A stretch of DNA of 64,000 nt from Tessaracoccus rhinocerotis (GCF_007197885.1 NZ_VKKG01000003.1:372001-436000), one strand, 5' to 3'. Positions 16,906-26,586 are shown, counted from the first letter of the stretch. Made by a program: numbers and translations. The notes: a model not told the origin generated them from the letters alone.

Positions 16906-18206
16906 TCAGGCGTCGGCTGCGGTCAGCGTCGCCTCGACCTGCGTCTCGGAGCCGTCCCGGATGACGTTGAGCGTCACCGTCTGGCCCACCTCGGAGGCGC
17001 GGATCAGCGCGACCAGCGACTCCGACCCGGTGATCGGGCGGTCGTCGAGGGCGTTGATGATGTCGCCGGGGCGCAGGCCAGCCTCCTCGGCAGGGGAGTC
17101 GGGCACCACCTCGGCGACCTCCGCGCCGAGCTGGTCGGAGTCGCGGACGTCGGCGGCGCTGATGCCGAGCTGGGCGTGCTCGGCGGTGCCGTCGGCCAGC
17201 AGCTGGTCCACCACGTACTCCACCTGCGTGACCGGGATCGCGAAGCCGATGCCGATGTTGCCGGATTCGCTGGAGCCGGACGTCAGCGTCGCGATCGAGC
17301 TGGTGATGCCGACGAGTTCGCCGGCCGCGTTCACCAGCGCACCGCCGGAGTTGCCGGGGTTGATGGCCGCGCTGGTCTGGATGGCGGGGGTGACCACGAC
17401 GCCGTCGCCATAGCTGCTGACTTGTTGGACACGGCCCTGGTGGTCACGGGGCGGTCGAGTGCGGAGACGATGCCGGTGGTGACGGTGTCGGCCAGACCCA
17501 GGGGGTTGCCGACGGCCATCACCGGGTCACCGACCGCGAGGTCGGAGATGTCGGCGTAGTTGATCGTCTGCAGCTCCGACGGCGGCTCGACCAGGCGGAT
17601 GACGGCCAGGTCCGTGGACGGGTCGGTGCCCACGACCTCTGCCTCGTAGGCCTTGGTGCCGATGACGACGGAGATCTCCGTGCCCGCGCCGCCGCCGGCG
17701 ATGACGTGGTTGTTGGTGACGATGTTGCCGGCGGAGTCGAGGATCACGCCCGAGCCTTGGCCGTTGCCGCTCATGCCGGTGACCTGGATGGCCACGACGG
17801 CGTCCGCGACGGCGGCGGCGGTGGCCGCCCAGTCGGGGTTCGACGGGTCGGCCTGGATCACCTGGGGCGCGCCGGCCTCGACGACGGTGCCGCCGCGGTC
17901 GTCGTCGGTCAGGGAGAGCGCCGTGGCCGCGCCGACCGCGCCTGAGCCTCCGACGACGAGGAGCGCGGCTGCCAGCACGCCCGCGACGCTGGAGCGCTTG
18001 CGGGGCTTGGTCGAGAACGCCTGCGCGGCGCCGTAGGGGGCCGAACCGCGGGGCGGCGCCGACGGGCCGCCCAGCTCACGCGGGGTGGTGGGCATGCTGG
18101 GGTGCGGGGTGGGGTAGGAGGTCTGGTCGGCGTACGGCCGGTTGGGGCCGGGCCAGCCCTGGTTGGAGGACTGCTGGAACTGTGGGCCTGGGCTTGCTTG
18201 TGTCAT
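16906..18206 (-). pseudogene. HtrA/DegP-type membrane-anchored serine protease with internal frameshift
   Basis: Two frames together make one protease. The first (from 18206; GGAG 9 bp upstream, GTG/ATG choice also possible at 18215) has a Pro-rich cytoplasmic tail, one helix (SVAGVLAAALLVVGGSGAVG), the His site VTNNHVIAGG, the Asp site STDLAVIRL and GNPLGLADTVTTGIVSALDRP, then runs off into unrelated residues. The second resumes with VVTPAIQTSAAINPGNSGGA (catalytic Ser) and a C-terminal PDZ domain (LGISAADV, PAEEAGLRPGDIINALDDRP). The shift lies near 17400-17440, in GTGTCCAACAAGTCAGCAGC. Either a real inactivation or a sequencing/assembly error. Intact homologues degrade misfolded envelope proteins. 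Confidence 0.85.
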
Positions 18207-18330
18207 GTCGGTCATCTCCTTCTTGCGTGCCCCCCAATTAACCTGCCGAGTCTGTGAGTCGGCTGTGAACTCGCTGAACGCGTTCTGTGGGTTCGGGGGC
18301 CGCCGGAGGGACGGTGGTCACCACGAGTCG

Positions 18331-19107
18331 TCAGACTGTCGTGGGTGGAGCGGCGGCCAGCAGGTGGATGTGCTCGTGGATGGTGCGCCAGACGCCCTCG
18401 TCGCGGACCGGGCGGAAGTGGCCGGGCACGTCGAGGCGCACGTTCAGCGCCCCCTCGAGGTGGGAGCCCTCCGGGATCACCTGGTCCCACGCAGGCGCCA
18501 GCGAGACGATCCGCTCGTTGACGGCCCGTTCCATCGCCAGGGAGACGAGCTGGGTGGAGCCCGGCAGGAACATCCCGAGCGGCGTGCGACGAACGCCCGG
18601 GAGGCGTTGCAGCCGCCCGCCCAGCGAGGATCCGCCGAACGGTGTGGCCACCGTGACCATGCCGACGAACTGCCCCTCGGGACTCGCGGACGCGGTTTCC
18701 CCGCTGTGGGCCTGCCGGCTGAGGGCCATGGCCGCCTTGCCGATCAGGCCGCCCTTGGAGTGGGCGACGATGACGGCCTCGTCGACGCCTCGCTCCCGGA
18801 GCACGTCCCGACACCGCTCGGCCGAGCGGGCGACGTCGGCCAGGTTCCAGCCGAGGGTCTCGACGTAGTGGACCGGGTGGCCGAGTTCCCCGAACCAGTT
18901 GCCCATCGGAGCCAGGTAGGTCCAGGGCTCGAGGATGCCGGGGAGGATGACGACCGGGATCTCGGCGCAGCCGGGGTCTCCGTCCCCGACGACGGGTACG
19001 CGTGGCCGGACCCGTCGCCACAGGGCCCCGGCCAGGTCTGTCCCGGCCACGAGCCAGTCGGCCGCGGCGGCCCTGGTCCGTGCCAGCCGCCTCCTGCGCC
19101 GGGTCAC
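18331..19107 (-). CDS. Alpha/beta hydrolase, lipase/esterase-like
   Basis: About 258 residues from GTG 19107, which overlaps the preceding stop (GTGA). VVILPGILEPWTYLAPMGNW supplies the oxyanion region, VIVAHSKGGLIGKAAM the nucleophile elbow (AHSKG, Ser), VTVATPFGGSS the following strand, and HEHIHLLAA near the end a candidate catalytic His. It resembles bacterial triacylglycerol-lipase-type or PGAP1-like hydrolases. No signal peptide is evident, only a basic N-terminus. Co-transcribed with the hydrolase upstream. Substrate unknown. Confidence 0.8.
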   Translation of the reverse strand: MTRRRRRLARTRAAAADWLVAGTDLAGALWRRVRPRVPVVGDGDPGCAEIPVVILPGILEPWTYLAPMGNWFGELGHPVHYVETLGWNLADVARSAERCRDVLRERGVDEAVIVAHSKGGLIGKAAMALSRQAHSGETASASPEGQFVGMVTVATPFGGSSLGGRLQRLPGVRRTPLGMFLPGSTQLVSLAMERAVNERIVSLAPAWDQVIPEGSHLEGALNVRLDVPGHFRPVRDEGVWRTIHEHIHLLAAAPPTTV

Positions 19108-19883
19108 CCGTCGCTCCGATCGGCGAGGCGGAGGATCGCGGCTGTCACCAGCCCGGGGTGGGTGACCATCACCTGGTGCGAGGCTCCCTCGACGACCTCG
19201 ACGCTGACGTCGCCACCGGCCCGCCGCCGCAGTTCCTCGAGCCATGGGGACGGCGCCAGCCGGTCACGGCTACCGGCCACGAGCAGGATCGGTGCGACGA
19301 CGTCGCGGATCCGCTCCTCGGAGCGGTAGGCGAGCATCGGCGGGATGGTGGCCAGCAACATCCGTGGCCCGCACCTCAGCCAGCCGAGGATCGACGGCGC
19401 CACCGAGGCGGGCGTCTCACGCAGGACCGATTGGACGAATCGGAGCAGCACCACCGGCAGCCGCCGCTCGGCGGAGTTGACGATGGGGCCCACCAGCACG
19501 GCCGAGCTCGCGGCCGAGGCCTTGCGCGCGAGCGTCTCGATGACCACCTGGCAGCCCATCGAGTGGCCGGTCAACACCGCGTTGGCGAGCCCCAACTCCT
19601 CGAGCGTCTCCTCCAGCACCATCGCGAACTGGGAGATCCGCAGTGCGCTCTCGGGCTTGTCGGTGCCGCCGAAGCCGGGCAGGTCGACGGCGATGACCCG
19701 ACCGTGCGGCGCGAGCTCGTCGGCGAGGTTGCGGTAGTAGAGGGACGAGACCCCGAGCCCGTGCACCAGCACGAAGGTGCGGGCCGCGGGGTCGCCGTGG
19801 GGGTCCGAGTCCAGGATCCCCAGCTCGAGGCCGCGGATCCGGATCGTCGAGTCCGCGAACTCGGTGGCGGGCAGGTCCGGCAA
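19104..19883 (-). CDS. Alpha/beta hydrolase
   Basis: About 260 residues from TTG 19883, two bases after the methyltransferase stop; the frame further upstream overlaps that gene. Fold motifs: FVLVHGLGVSSLYYRN (oxyanion), VIAVDLPGFGGTDKPE, VLTGHSMGCQVVIET (nucleophile Ser in GHSMG), ILLVAGSRDRLAP (acid Asp) and VEGASHQVMVTHPG (His), a complete triad. Likely a cytosolic esterase or related hydrolase with an unknown small substrate. It sits second in a tight three-gene run. Confidence 0.85.
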   Translation of the reverse strand: MPDLPATEFADSTIRIRGLELGILDSDPHGDPAARTFVLVHGLGVSSLYYRNLADELAPHGRVIAVDLPGFGGTDKPESALRISQFAMVLEETLEELGLANAVLTGHSMGCQVVIETLARKASAASSAVLVGPIVNSAERRLPVVLLRFVQSVLRETPASVAPSILGWLRCGPRMLLATIPPMLAYRSEERIRDVVAPILLVAGSRDRLAPSPWLEELRRRAGGDVSVEVVEGASHQVMVTHPGLVTAAILRLADRSDG

Positions 19884-19885
19884 GG

Positions 19886-20860
19886 TCAGCTGCCCTGGTT
19901 CTCCGAGACCACGACGGTGTAGGCGCGGTCCTGCGCGACGACGCGGGTGGGGCCGACGTGCTCGTTCAGGAACCGGCGGTATGGCAGGTGCGAGTTGTAG
20001 ACGCACCACAACTGGCCGCCCGGCCGCAGCACCCGCCGGGCCGCGCGGAACATGTCCAGGGTGTCGGTGGAGTCCTTGGTGGTGCCCTGGTGGAAGGGCG
20101 GGTTGGTGACGATGGCGTCGAGGGCGGCGTCGGCGTAGTCGTCGATGCCGGCCACCCAGGTGGCGTGGACGTCGACGTCGTTGGCCTTGGCCGTCTCGAG
20201 GGTCGCGGCGACGGCGGACCAGGAGACGTCACGGGCCTCCACCTCGAGGCCGAGCCGGGCGAGGAAGGCTGCGATGACGCCGTTGCCTGAGCCGAAGTCG
20301 AGGACGCGCGGGCCGTCGACTGCGAGGTTGTCGAGCAGCAGGCGGGTGCCGGCGTCGAGCTTGGTGCCGGAGAAGGTGGAGCCGTGGGCGACGATGGTGA
20401 GGTCGAGCACCTCGTTGTGGCGTGCCTTGGGCCAGTCCGTCGGCAGGTTGGCCGGGCCCCATGCACGCAGTGCGCGTGACTTCTTGTGGCCCCGTGTGGC
20501 GTTGACGGCGGTGAAGTGCTTGCCGAGGACCTCGTTCATGGACTTGCTCATGTGCTTGACGCGGCCGCCGGTGATGAAGGTGACGTCCTGCGCACCCTGG
20601 ATACTCGCGGCCTGCTGGTCCAGCGCGGCGAGCGACTTGGGCAGGTGCCCCCAGGCGAGGTCGACGCCGGCCAGGTCCTCGGGGTGCTCCACCAGGAGGT
20701 CCTCGTCCACGAGCTCTGCGTCACGGACGTCGTCGCACCACACCCGCACGTCCGCGGCGATCTCCAGCGCACGTTCCACCAGCCCGGGTGCATCGATGAC
20801 GGCGATGGCCGAGGCCTGGTCTGGGGTTTCGCGGAGGATCAGCTCGTCGATTTGGTCCAT
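19886..20860 (-). CDS. RsmC/RlmG-like class I SAM methyltransferase (rRNA guanine-N2 type)
   Basis: About 324 residues in two methyltransferase-like halves as in RsmC/RlmG. The N-terminal half lacks clear SAM motifs; the C-terminal half has FSGTKLDAGTRLLLDNL, VLDFGSGNGVIAAFLA (SAM glycine loop) and the catalytic DAIVTNPPFHQGT (NPPF of exocyclic amino methylation). GGQLWCVYNSHLPYR closes the domain. It probably methylates a guanine in 16S or 23S rRNA; which one cannot be told. First of a run with two hydrolases; divergent from the phosphatase gene. Confidence 0.85.
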   Translation of the reverse strand: MDQIDELILRETPDQASAIAVIDAPGLVERALEIAADVRVWCDDVRDAELVDEDLLVEHPEDLAGVDLAWGHLPKSLAALDQQAASIQGAQDVTFITGGRVKHMSKSMNEVLGKHFTAVNATRGHKKSRALRAWGPANLPTDWPKARHNEVLDLTIVAHGSTFSGTKLDAGTRLLLDNLAVDGPRVLDFGSGNGVIAAFLARLGLEVEARDVSWSAVAATLETAKANDVDVHATWVAGIDDYADAALDAIVTNPPFHQGTTKDSTDTLDMFRAARRVLRPGGQLWCVYNSHLPYRRFLNEHVGPTRVVAQDRAYTVVVSENQGS

Positions 20861-20956
20861 TGCACGATGTTCTCACGGAATCGAAACCAGCACGGATACG
20901 TGCTGCTCGGGCGGGGGCTGGCAGTATCGTTGCCTCGCGACGACGAGGAGGTGTCC

Positions 20957-21802
20957 GTGGAACGGCCGACGGAGTTCTTCGACGCGTACCTCTTCGACCT
21001 GGACGCGACCATCTTCCTGGGCGACGAACTCCTGCCCGGTGCCGCGCGACTCGTCACGGAGCTGCGCCGACGCGGCATCCCGGTCCGGTTCCTGTCCAAC
21101 AACGCCACTCGGGCGCCGTCGCAGTACGCCGACAAGCTGACCCGGCTGGGGCTGCCCACCGACGTCGCAGACATCGCGAACACCGTCGCCACCATGACCG
21201 GATGGCTGCTGGCGAACCACCCCGGCGAGGTGGTGTTCCCGATCGCTGAACAGCCTCTCGTCGATGCGCTCCGGGAGGCGGGGATCGCCATCAGCGAGGA
21301 CCCGGGGGAGATCGACGTCGTCGTGGCCTCCTACGACCGCGGCTTCGACTACCGCAAGCTCCAGATCGCCTTCGACGCCATCTGGTTCCACGAGCGCGCC
21401 ATCCTGGTGGCCACCAACCCGGACCGGTTCTGCCCATTCCCCGGCGGCCGGGGGGAGCCGGACTGTGCGGCCATCGTCGCGGCCATCGAGGCGTGTACGG
21501 GAACCAAGTGCGTGCAGACAGTCGGCAAGCCCGACCCGAGCATGGTGACCCAGGCGTTGCGCGGCCTCGACGTCGACCCGGCCCGCTGCCTGATGGTGGG
21601 CGACCGGTTGTCCACCGACATCCAGATGGCCGTGCGCGCAGGGATGCCGTCGGCCTTGACGCTCACGGGCGATTCCGACCTCGACGACGTCGCAGCTGCG
21701 GCCGAGGCCGACCGACCCACCTGGGTGCTGCGGCGCATCGACCACCTCGTTCCCGCCGCCGTCTGGGCCGAGCTCGGCTGGGGCGACGACTCGTCGGACT
21801 GA
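20957..21802 (+). CDS. HAD-superfamily IIA phosphatase, NagD-like
   Basis: About 281 residues. Start GTG 20957 is 6 bp after GAGGAGG; GTG 20951 is possible but lies on the ribosome site. Motif I YLFDLDATIFLGDELLPGA, motif II VRFLSNNATRAPSQYADKL, C2B cap region, Lys in VGKPDPSMVTQAL and motif III CLMVGDRLSTDIQMAVRAGM. Enzymes of this class remove phosphate from sugar phosphates, nucleotides or phosphoglycolate in the cytosol. Motif I is DLDAT rather than the usual DLDGT, a minor variant. Exact substrate unknown. Confidence 0.87.
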   Translation: MERPTEFFDAYLFDLDATIFLGDELLPGAARLVTELRRRGIPVRFLSNNATRAPSQYADKLTRLGLPTDVADIANTVATMTGWLLANHPGEVVFPIAEQPLVDALREAGIAISEDPGEIDVVVASYDRGFDYRKLQIAFDAIWFHERAILVATNPDRFCPFPGGRGEPDCAAIVAAIEACTGTKCVQTVGKPDPSMVTQALRGLDVDPARCLMVGDRLSTDIQMAVRAGMPSALTLTGDSDLDDVAAAAEADRPTWVLRRIDHLVPAAVWAELGWGDDSSD

Positions 21803-21892
21803 GACCAGCGCCCGTGTCAACCATTCGGTTGATGCGCGGTTCACCCCTGCCGACGATGTGTACCCGGGGCGGGCGCTGGTGGAGTTGGTGGC

Positions 21893-23992
21893 ATGGCAAA
21901 TCCTCGTGCTCGCATTCGTTTCGCTGACGGGTTGACCTCGCGCCGTGGCGCGTGGGTGGCCCTCGGCCTGGCCCTGGTGGCCATGGTGAGCCTGTTCGGT
22001 TTGTTCAGCGGCGTCGAGGCTCCGCAGCGCACCGCCCATGCCCCGGTGGCCTCGGAGTCGCACCGGGTCGATGAACTGCTCGCGACGTTCCCCGACGCCG
22101 AAGCGCAGTCGATGTTGGTGGTCGCCTCGCGAGCGGATTCCGCAACGCTGGGCGAGGCTGACGTCGCGTCGCTGGAGGGGCTGCTGCCCGTACTGGGCGC
22201 CTCCACCGGAACCGAGGCGAACGGCCCGTTGGTCAGTGAGGACGGGGCCGCCGCCGTCATCGTCGTCCCGGTCAGGCTCGGCGGGGACGGGACGGAGACG
22301 GCCCGGATTGTCGAGGAGTTGCGGGCTGACATCGCGGCCAGCGCGCCGGCCGACCTCGTGCTGCACGTCACCGGCGGCCCGGTCTTCGGGGCCGACGTCG
22401 CCTCGGCCTTCAAGGGGGCCGACGTCACGCTCCTGCTGGTCACGATCGCGATCGTGGCCGTCCTTCTGATCGTCACCTACCGCTCGCCGGTGCTGTGGCT
22501 GATCCCGCTGGTGGTGGTCGCGCTGGCCGACGGGCTCGCGGGTCGGCTGACCGCCGCCGCCGGTTCCGCCTGGGGCCTGGAGTTCGACGCCGGAATCATC
22601 AGCGTGCTGGTCTTCGGCGCCGGCACGAACTACGCGCTGCTGCTGATCTCGCGCTACCGCGAGGAGTTGCTGCGGGAGGCCGACCACCGCGTCGCGCTGA
22701 GCAGGGCGTGGCGCAAGACCGTCCCCGCGATCCTGGCGTCGAACGTCACGGTGGTCGTGGCGCTGCTGACGCTCGTCCTGGCAGCGATCCCGATGACCCG
22801 CGGGCTGGGCATCCCGGCCGCGCTGGGTCTGCTGGTGGCGCTGGTGGCCGTGCTGTTCGCGCTGCCGCCGCTGCTGGCCGTGTTCGGGCGCAGGGTCTTC
22901 TGGCCGTTCGTCCCGCGCCCCGGCGCAACCGGTGGCCAGGGCCGGGGCTGGCGCACCGTCGCCGCGCACGTGGTGCGTCGACCCCTGATGAGCCTGTTGG
23001 CGGCGCTCACGCTGCTGGGCGTCATGGCGATGGGCCTGATCGGGACGACGGTCGGGCTGGACCAGCTCGAGAAGTTCCGCGTGGAGTCCGAGTCCGCCGT
23101 CGGCCTCGAGGTGCTCTCCGAGCACTTCCCGCCCGGCGAGGCGCAGCCCATCCTCATCGTCACCAACGGCGAGTACACCGACGACGTGGTGGCGGCTGCG
23201 ACCGGCGTCGACGGCGTCGTGCGCGCCCACCCCACCGGCGCCACCGCCGACGGCGAACTGACGCGCGTCATGGTGACCAGCGAGTACGTCCCGAGCACCG
23301 CGGAGAGCCTGCAGCAGATCCAGCAGTTGCGCGACGCCGTGCACGCCGTCGCGGGGGCCGACGCCCTGGTGGGTGGCGCCGTCGCCGAGGACTTGGACGC
23401 ACGGGTCGGCAGCGAGCAGGACCTGTGGCTAGTCGCTCCACTGGTGCTGGCCGTGTGCTTCGTCGTCCTGGTGTTGCTCCTGCGATCGATCGTCGCACCG
23501 GTGCTGCTGCTCGCGGTGAACGTCGCGAGCGCTGTCGCCGCGATCGGGGCGGGTGCGTTCCTCAGTCGCATCCTGTTCGACCAGCCCGCACTGGACCTGC
23601 AGGTGCCGCTGCTCGCGTTCCTGTTCCTGGTGGCGTTGGGGATCGACTACACGATCTTCCTGGTGCACCGCGCCCGCGCAGAGGCCGAGTACCTGGGCAC
23701 CCGCGCCGGGATGGTGGAGGCGGTGGCCCACACCGGCAGCGTCATCACCAGCGCCGGAGTTGTGCTGGCCGCCGTGTTCGCCGCGCTGGGCGTGCTGCCG
23801 CTGGTCACCCTCAGCCAGCTCGGCTTGATCGTGGGCCTGGGTGTGATCGTGGACACGCTGGTGGTTCGCACGGTGATCGTCCCGGCGGTCTTCAGCCTGG
23901 TAGGCGACCGCATCTGGTGGCCGGGGCGCCTCAGGTCGCGCATCGGTGATGCGAACGTCGACTCTCGAGAGCCCGCCGCAGCCGAGCGCTGA
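21893..23992 (+). CDS. MMPL-family RND-type exporter
   Basis: About 699 residues. Two homologous halves of one helix plus a periplasmic loop plus five helices. The first half carries GAGTNYALLLISRYREELL near residue 242, the second ALGIDYTIFLVHRARAE near 582; the GxxxDY aspartate that relays protons is Asn in the first and intact in the second. Actinobacterial MMPL proteins move lipids, siderophores or drugs across the membrane by proton antiport. It is alone on its strand apart from the small DUF2871 gene 44 bp later, so its cargo cannot be deduced. Confidence 0.9.
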   Translation: MANPRARIRFADGLTSRRGAWVALGLALVAMVSLFGLFSGVEAPQRTAHAPVASESHRVDELLATFPDAEAQSMLVVASRADSATLGEADVASLEGLLPVLGASTGTEANGPLVSEDGAAAVIVVPVRLGGDGTETARIVEELRADIAASAPADLVLHVTGGPVFGADVASAFKGADVTLLLVTIAIVAVLLIVTYRSPVLWLIPLVVVALADGLAGRLTAAAGSAWGLEFDAGIISVLVFGAGTNYALLLISRYREELLREADHRVALSRAWRKTVPAILASNVTVVVALLTLVLAAIPMTRGLGIPAALGLLVALVAVLFALPPLLAVFGRRVFWPFVPRPGATGGQGRGWRTVAAHVVRRPLMSLLAALTLLGVMAMGLIGTTVGLDQLEKFRVESESAVGLEVLSEHFPPGEAQPILIVTNGEYTDDVVAAATGVDGVVRAHPTGATADGELTRVMVTSEYVPSTAESLQQIQQLRDAVHAVAGADALVGGAVAEDLDARVGSEQDLWLVAPLVLAVCFVVLVLLLRSIVAPVLLLAVNVASAVAAIGAGAFLSRILFDQPALDLQVPLLAFLFLVALGIDYTIFLVHRARAEAEYLGTRAGMVEAVAHTGSVITSAGVVLAAVFAALGVLPLVTLSQLGLIVGLGVIVDTLVVRTVIVPAVFSLVGDRIWWPGRLRSRIGDANVDSREPAAAER

Positions 23993-24036
23993 GCCTCCCG
24001 CCCCAAGAACCAACACAACGCGGAAAGAAGACCCAT

Positions 24037-24480
24037 ATGAAGAAGCTGTTCCACGCATCGTTCGCCTACATGCTCGTGGGCGTCGCCTCCGGCCTGTTCT
24101 ACCGGGAGTTCACCAAGCTCAACGAGTTCCCCGAGGGGGAGTTCACCCAGCTGGGGCTGGCGCACACCCACCTGCTGACCCTCGGGTTCATCGTGCTCCT
24201 GATCGTTCTGGCGCTTGAGAAGGTGTTCGACATCTCCGCCAGCCGGAAACTGTTCAACTGGTTCTTCGGCCTGTACAACGCGGGAGTGGTCCTGACCGCC
24301 GGGATGCTCATGGTGCATGGATCACTCACCGTCCTGGGTGAGGAGTCGAACAAGATGATTGCCGGGATCGCCGGACTCGGCCACATGCTCATCACCGCGG
24401 GCATGATCGTGTTCTTCCTGGCGCTGCGGCGGGCCGTCCTGCGGCACTCCGAGGCCCGGGAACCCGCTCCGGTCCACTGA
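24037..24480 (+). CDS. DUF2871 membrane protein
   Basis: About 147 residues, four helices (FAYMLVGVASGLFYREF, LLTLGFIVLLIVLALEKVFD, LYNAGVVLTAGMLMVHG, MLITAGMIVFFLALRRAV) with conserved histidines (GLAHTHLLTLG, GLGHMLITAG) that suggest heme or metal contact, as in other small DUF2871 proteins of Gram-positive bacteria. AAAGAAG precedes the ATG. Function unknown. Confidence 0.85.
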   Translation: MKKLFHASFAYMLVGVASGLFYREFTKLNEFPEGEFTQLGLAHTHLLTLGFIVLLIVLALEKVFDISASRKLFNWFFGLYNAGVVLTAGMLMVHGSLTVLGEESNKMIAGIAGLGHMLITAGMIVFFLALRRAVLRHSEAREPAPVH

Positions 24481-24505
24481 TCCGATCCGATGGGTGGCCG
24501 GGCTC

Positions 24506-24615
24506 CCGGTGGAGCGGACAGCACCGGAGACGGAGCCGTGCGCTCCACCGGCCCCGGTGGGCGAGGTGCGTGGAGCGGACAGCACCGGAGACGGAGCCGT
24601 GCGCTCCGCCGGTGT
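24506..24615. repeat. Hairpin repeat B, two copies
   Basis: Copy one, 24506-24551, has inverted ends CCGGTGGAGCG / CGCTCCACCGG around GACAGCACCGGAGACGGAGC. Copy two, about 24566-24612, repeats the sequence with small changes, and the linker between them (GGCCCCGGTGGGCGAGGTGC) is also conserved in the pair at 26684. Lies between the DUF2871 gene and the histidine kinase start. Confidence 0.85.
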
Positions 24616-24715
24616 TGACTGCGCCCGGTCGACGTCGTTGCCAACGGAAGGCATGGTGGGTACGGATGCGGTGGCCAAGGCGCCTCGAGCGGCGCGGATC
24701 TGGGAGTGTGACAGC

Positions 24716-25969
24716 ATGAGTCTTGTGAGCTCACCGCTTTCGCACGCTGGGCAGACCCGGGGTGCATCGGCGCAGAACACCGTCCGGGCGATGGAGCTCG
24801 GCCAGCACGTCATGGCGGCCTCCCTGACCTCGGTCGGGGTCGTCCGTGCGATCGGGATGGGAACAGAGGCCGCGGCGGCCATCATCGCGGGCGTGGCGGT
24901 CGGCACTTGGCACGTGGCAGGGGTGATCCTGCCGTCGAGGTCGCCCACGAGCCGCAGCGTCGTCGGATGGCTCATCGGTTTCGCCCTGGTCTGGGCCGCG
25001 GCCGTCGCGGTGTCGGCTGAGTTCGTCTGGTTGTCGTTCCTGCTGTGGCTGTTGGCCGGGCACCTCCTGCCGCTGAGGTGGGGGTTGGCTTTCTCGGGCG
25101 TCGTGTTCGGGGTCGTGGTGGCTGCGCCGATCCTGCACTACCAGACATCCAGCTACGCGGACGTGTTCGGGCCGTTGATCGGTGGTGTTTTCGCCTTCGG
25201 GATCTCCCGCGGCTACCTCCAGTTGCTCCACGACGCAGCGGAGCGGGAGCGACTCGTGGCGTCCCTCACCAAGGCCCATGAGGAGACGTCCGAGCTGCAG
25301 GACGAGCTCGCCCTGGCCCAGCGGCACTCGGGGGCGATCGCCGAACGCACCCGAATCTCGCGCGACATCCATGACACGATCGCCCAGTCCTTGTCCTCCA
25401 TCCGCCTGGTCTCCCACGCGGAAGCCGCCCGGACGAGTGACCCCGTCGCCGCCCGTACTCTCGGTCAGGTCGAGGCGCTCGCCGGGGATGGCCTCGCCGA
25501 TGTGCGCAGGATCATCTCCGCCCTTGCGCCGGCCGAGTTGGAGGACGACGCACTCGCCTCGGCGCTGCGGCGCATGCTGGAGCGGGTCAGCAAGGAGACC
25601 GGACTCCAAACTGAACTCCACGTGGATGACACGCTGCCGATCCTGCCGACCGACGTCGAGGTCGCGCTGCTGCGAACCGCGCAGTCCGCGGTGGGTAACG
25701 TCCGGCAGCACGCATCCGCGACCCGCATCGACATGAGCCTCATCGACGCGGACGACTCCGTCAGGTTGGACATCGTCGACGATGGGATCGGGTTCGACGT
25801 CACGGCGTGGGAGCAGGCGGGCGACGCGTCGTCCAGCTATGGGCTGTGGTTCATGCGCTCCCGCCTGCGTGAACTTGGCGGGGGCCTCGACATCGAGAGC
25901 GCGGCCGGCGAGGGCAGCGCCGTCTCGGCCCACCTGCCCATCCACCGAACGAGCCAGGAGAATCCATGA
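24716..25969 (+). CDS. NarL-type sensor histidine kinase
   Basis: About 417 residues; ATG 24716 follows GGGAG by 9 bp, while the longer frame would start inside repeat B. Four to six N-terminal helices form a membrane sensor with little outside the membrane (VGWLIGFALVWAAAVAVSAE, FVWLSFLLWLLAGHLLPL, GLAFSGVVFGVVVAAPIL). A coiled linker leads to the HisKA_3 box ERTRISRDIHDTIAQSLSSI (phospho-His near 218) and HATPase motifs (VGNVRQHASATRI, DIVDDGIGFDV, YGLWFMRSRLRELGGGL). The stimulus is unknown. It overlaps the response regulator start (ATGA). Confidence 0.92.
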   Translation: MSLVSSPLSHAGQTRGASAQNTVRAMELGQHVMAASLTSVGVVRAIGMGTEAAAAIIAGVAVGTWHVAGVILPSRSPTSRSVVGWLIGFALVWAAAVAVSAEFVWLSFLLWLLAGHLLPLRWGLAFSGVVFGVVVAAPILHYQTSSYADVFGPLIGGVFAFGISRGYLQLLHDAAERERLVASLTKAHEETSELQDELALAQRHSGAIAERTRISRDIHDTIAQSLSSIRLVSHAEAARTSDPVAARTLGQVEALAGDGLADVRRIISALAPAELEDDALASALRRMLERVSKETGLQTELHVDDTLPILPTDVEVALLRTAQSAVGNVRQHASATRIDMSLIDADDSVRLDIVDDGIGFDVTAWEQAGDASSSYGLWFMRSRLRELGGGLDIESAAGEGSAVSAHLPIHRTSQENP

Positions 25970-26586
25970 CCGCGTCCGTTCTGGTCGTCGACGACCACCC
26001 CGTGGTTCGCAGCGGGCTCCGTGCGGTCATCGACGCCGACGAGGCGCTGGAGGTCGTCGGGGAGGCCGCCACGGGGGAGGAGGCGATCAAACTCGCCGCC
26101 CACCTGAGACCCGACGTGGTCCTGTGCGACCTGCGTCTGGGTTCCGGTATCGACGGCATCGAGACCACCGCAGCCCTGCGGGCGCTCGACCCGGCCCCGG
26201 CAGTCCTCATCCTCACAACCTTCGACAGGGATGCCGAGATCCTGGGCGCCATCGAGGCCGGCGCTGCCGGCTACCTGTTGAAGGACCTCGCCCCGGAGAT
26301 GATCGTCGAGGGCATTCGGCGTGCGGCGACGGGGGACATCGTCCTCGCGCCCGATCTGGCCACCCGCGTGCTGCGAGGAATGCGGAACCCGCTGCCCAAG
26401 CTGACAGCGCGGGAGGTTGAGGTGCTCAGACTGCTCGCCACCGGCGCCACGAACCGGGAGATCTCACGCTCCCTGTTCGTGACCGAGGCGACCGTCAAGA
26501 GCCACTTGAACCACATCTTCACGAAGCTCGGGGTCGACAGTCGTTCCCGAGCCGTCGCCCACGCGCAGGAGACCGGCCTCATCTGA
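25966..26586 (+). CDS. LuxR/NarL-family response regulator
   Basis: 206 residues. Receiver domain with acidic pair D9-D10, phospho-acceptor D55 (VVLCDLRLG) and K106 (YLLKDLAPE); then a GerE helix-turn-helix LTAREVEVLRLLATGATNRE with ATVKSHLNHIFTKLGV. Partner of the overlapping kinase. No nearby target operon is apparent; repeat B copies follow it at once, so its targets lie elsewhere or are its own operon. Confidence 0.93.
   Translation: MTASVLVVDDHPVVRSGLRAVIDADEALEVVGEAATGEEAIKLAAHLRPDVVLCDLRLGSGIDGIETTAALRALDPAPAVLILTTFDRDAEILGAIEAGAAGYLLKDLAPEMIVEGIRRAATGDIVLAPDLATRVLRGMRNPLPKLTAREVEVLRLLATGATNREISRSLFVTEATVKSHLNHIFTKLGVDSRSRAVAHAQETGLI

Noticed and set aside
20873-23344. Long minus-strand open frame opposite the phosphatase and MMPL genes
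   Set aside because: Composition rich in Arg/His/Gln/Gly with no recognisable motif; shadow of the MMPL gene.
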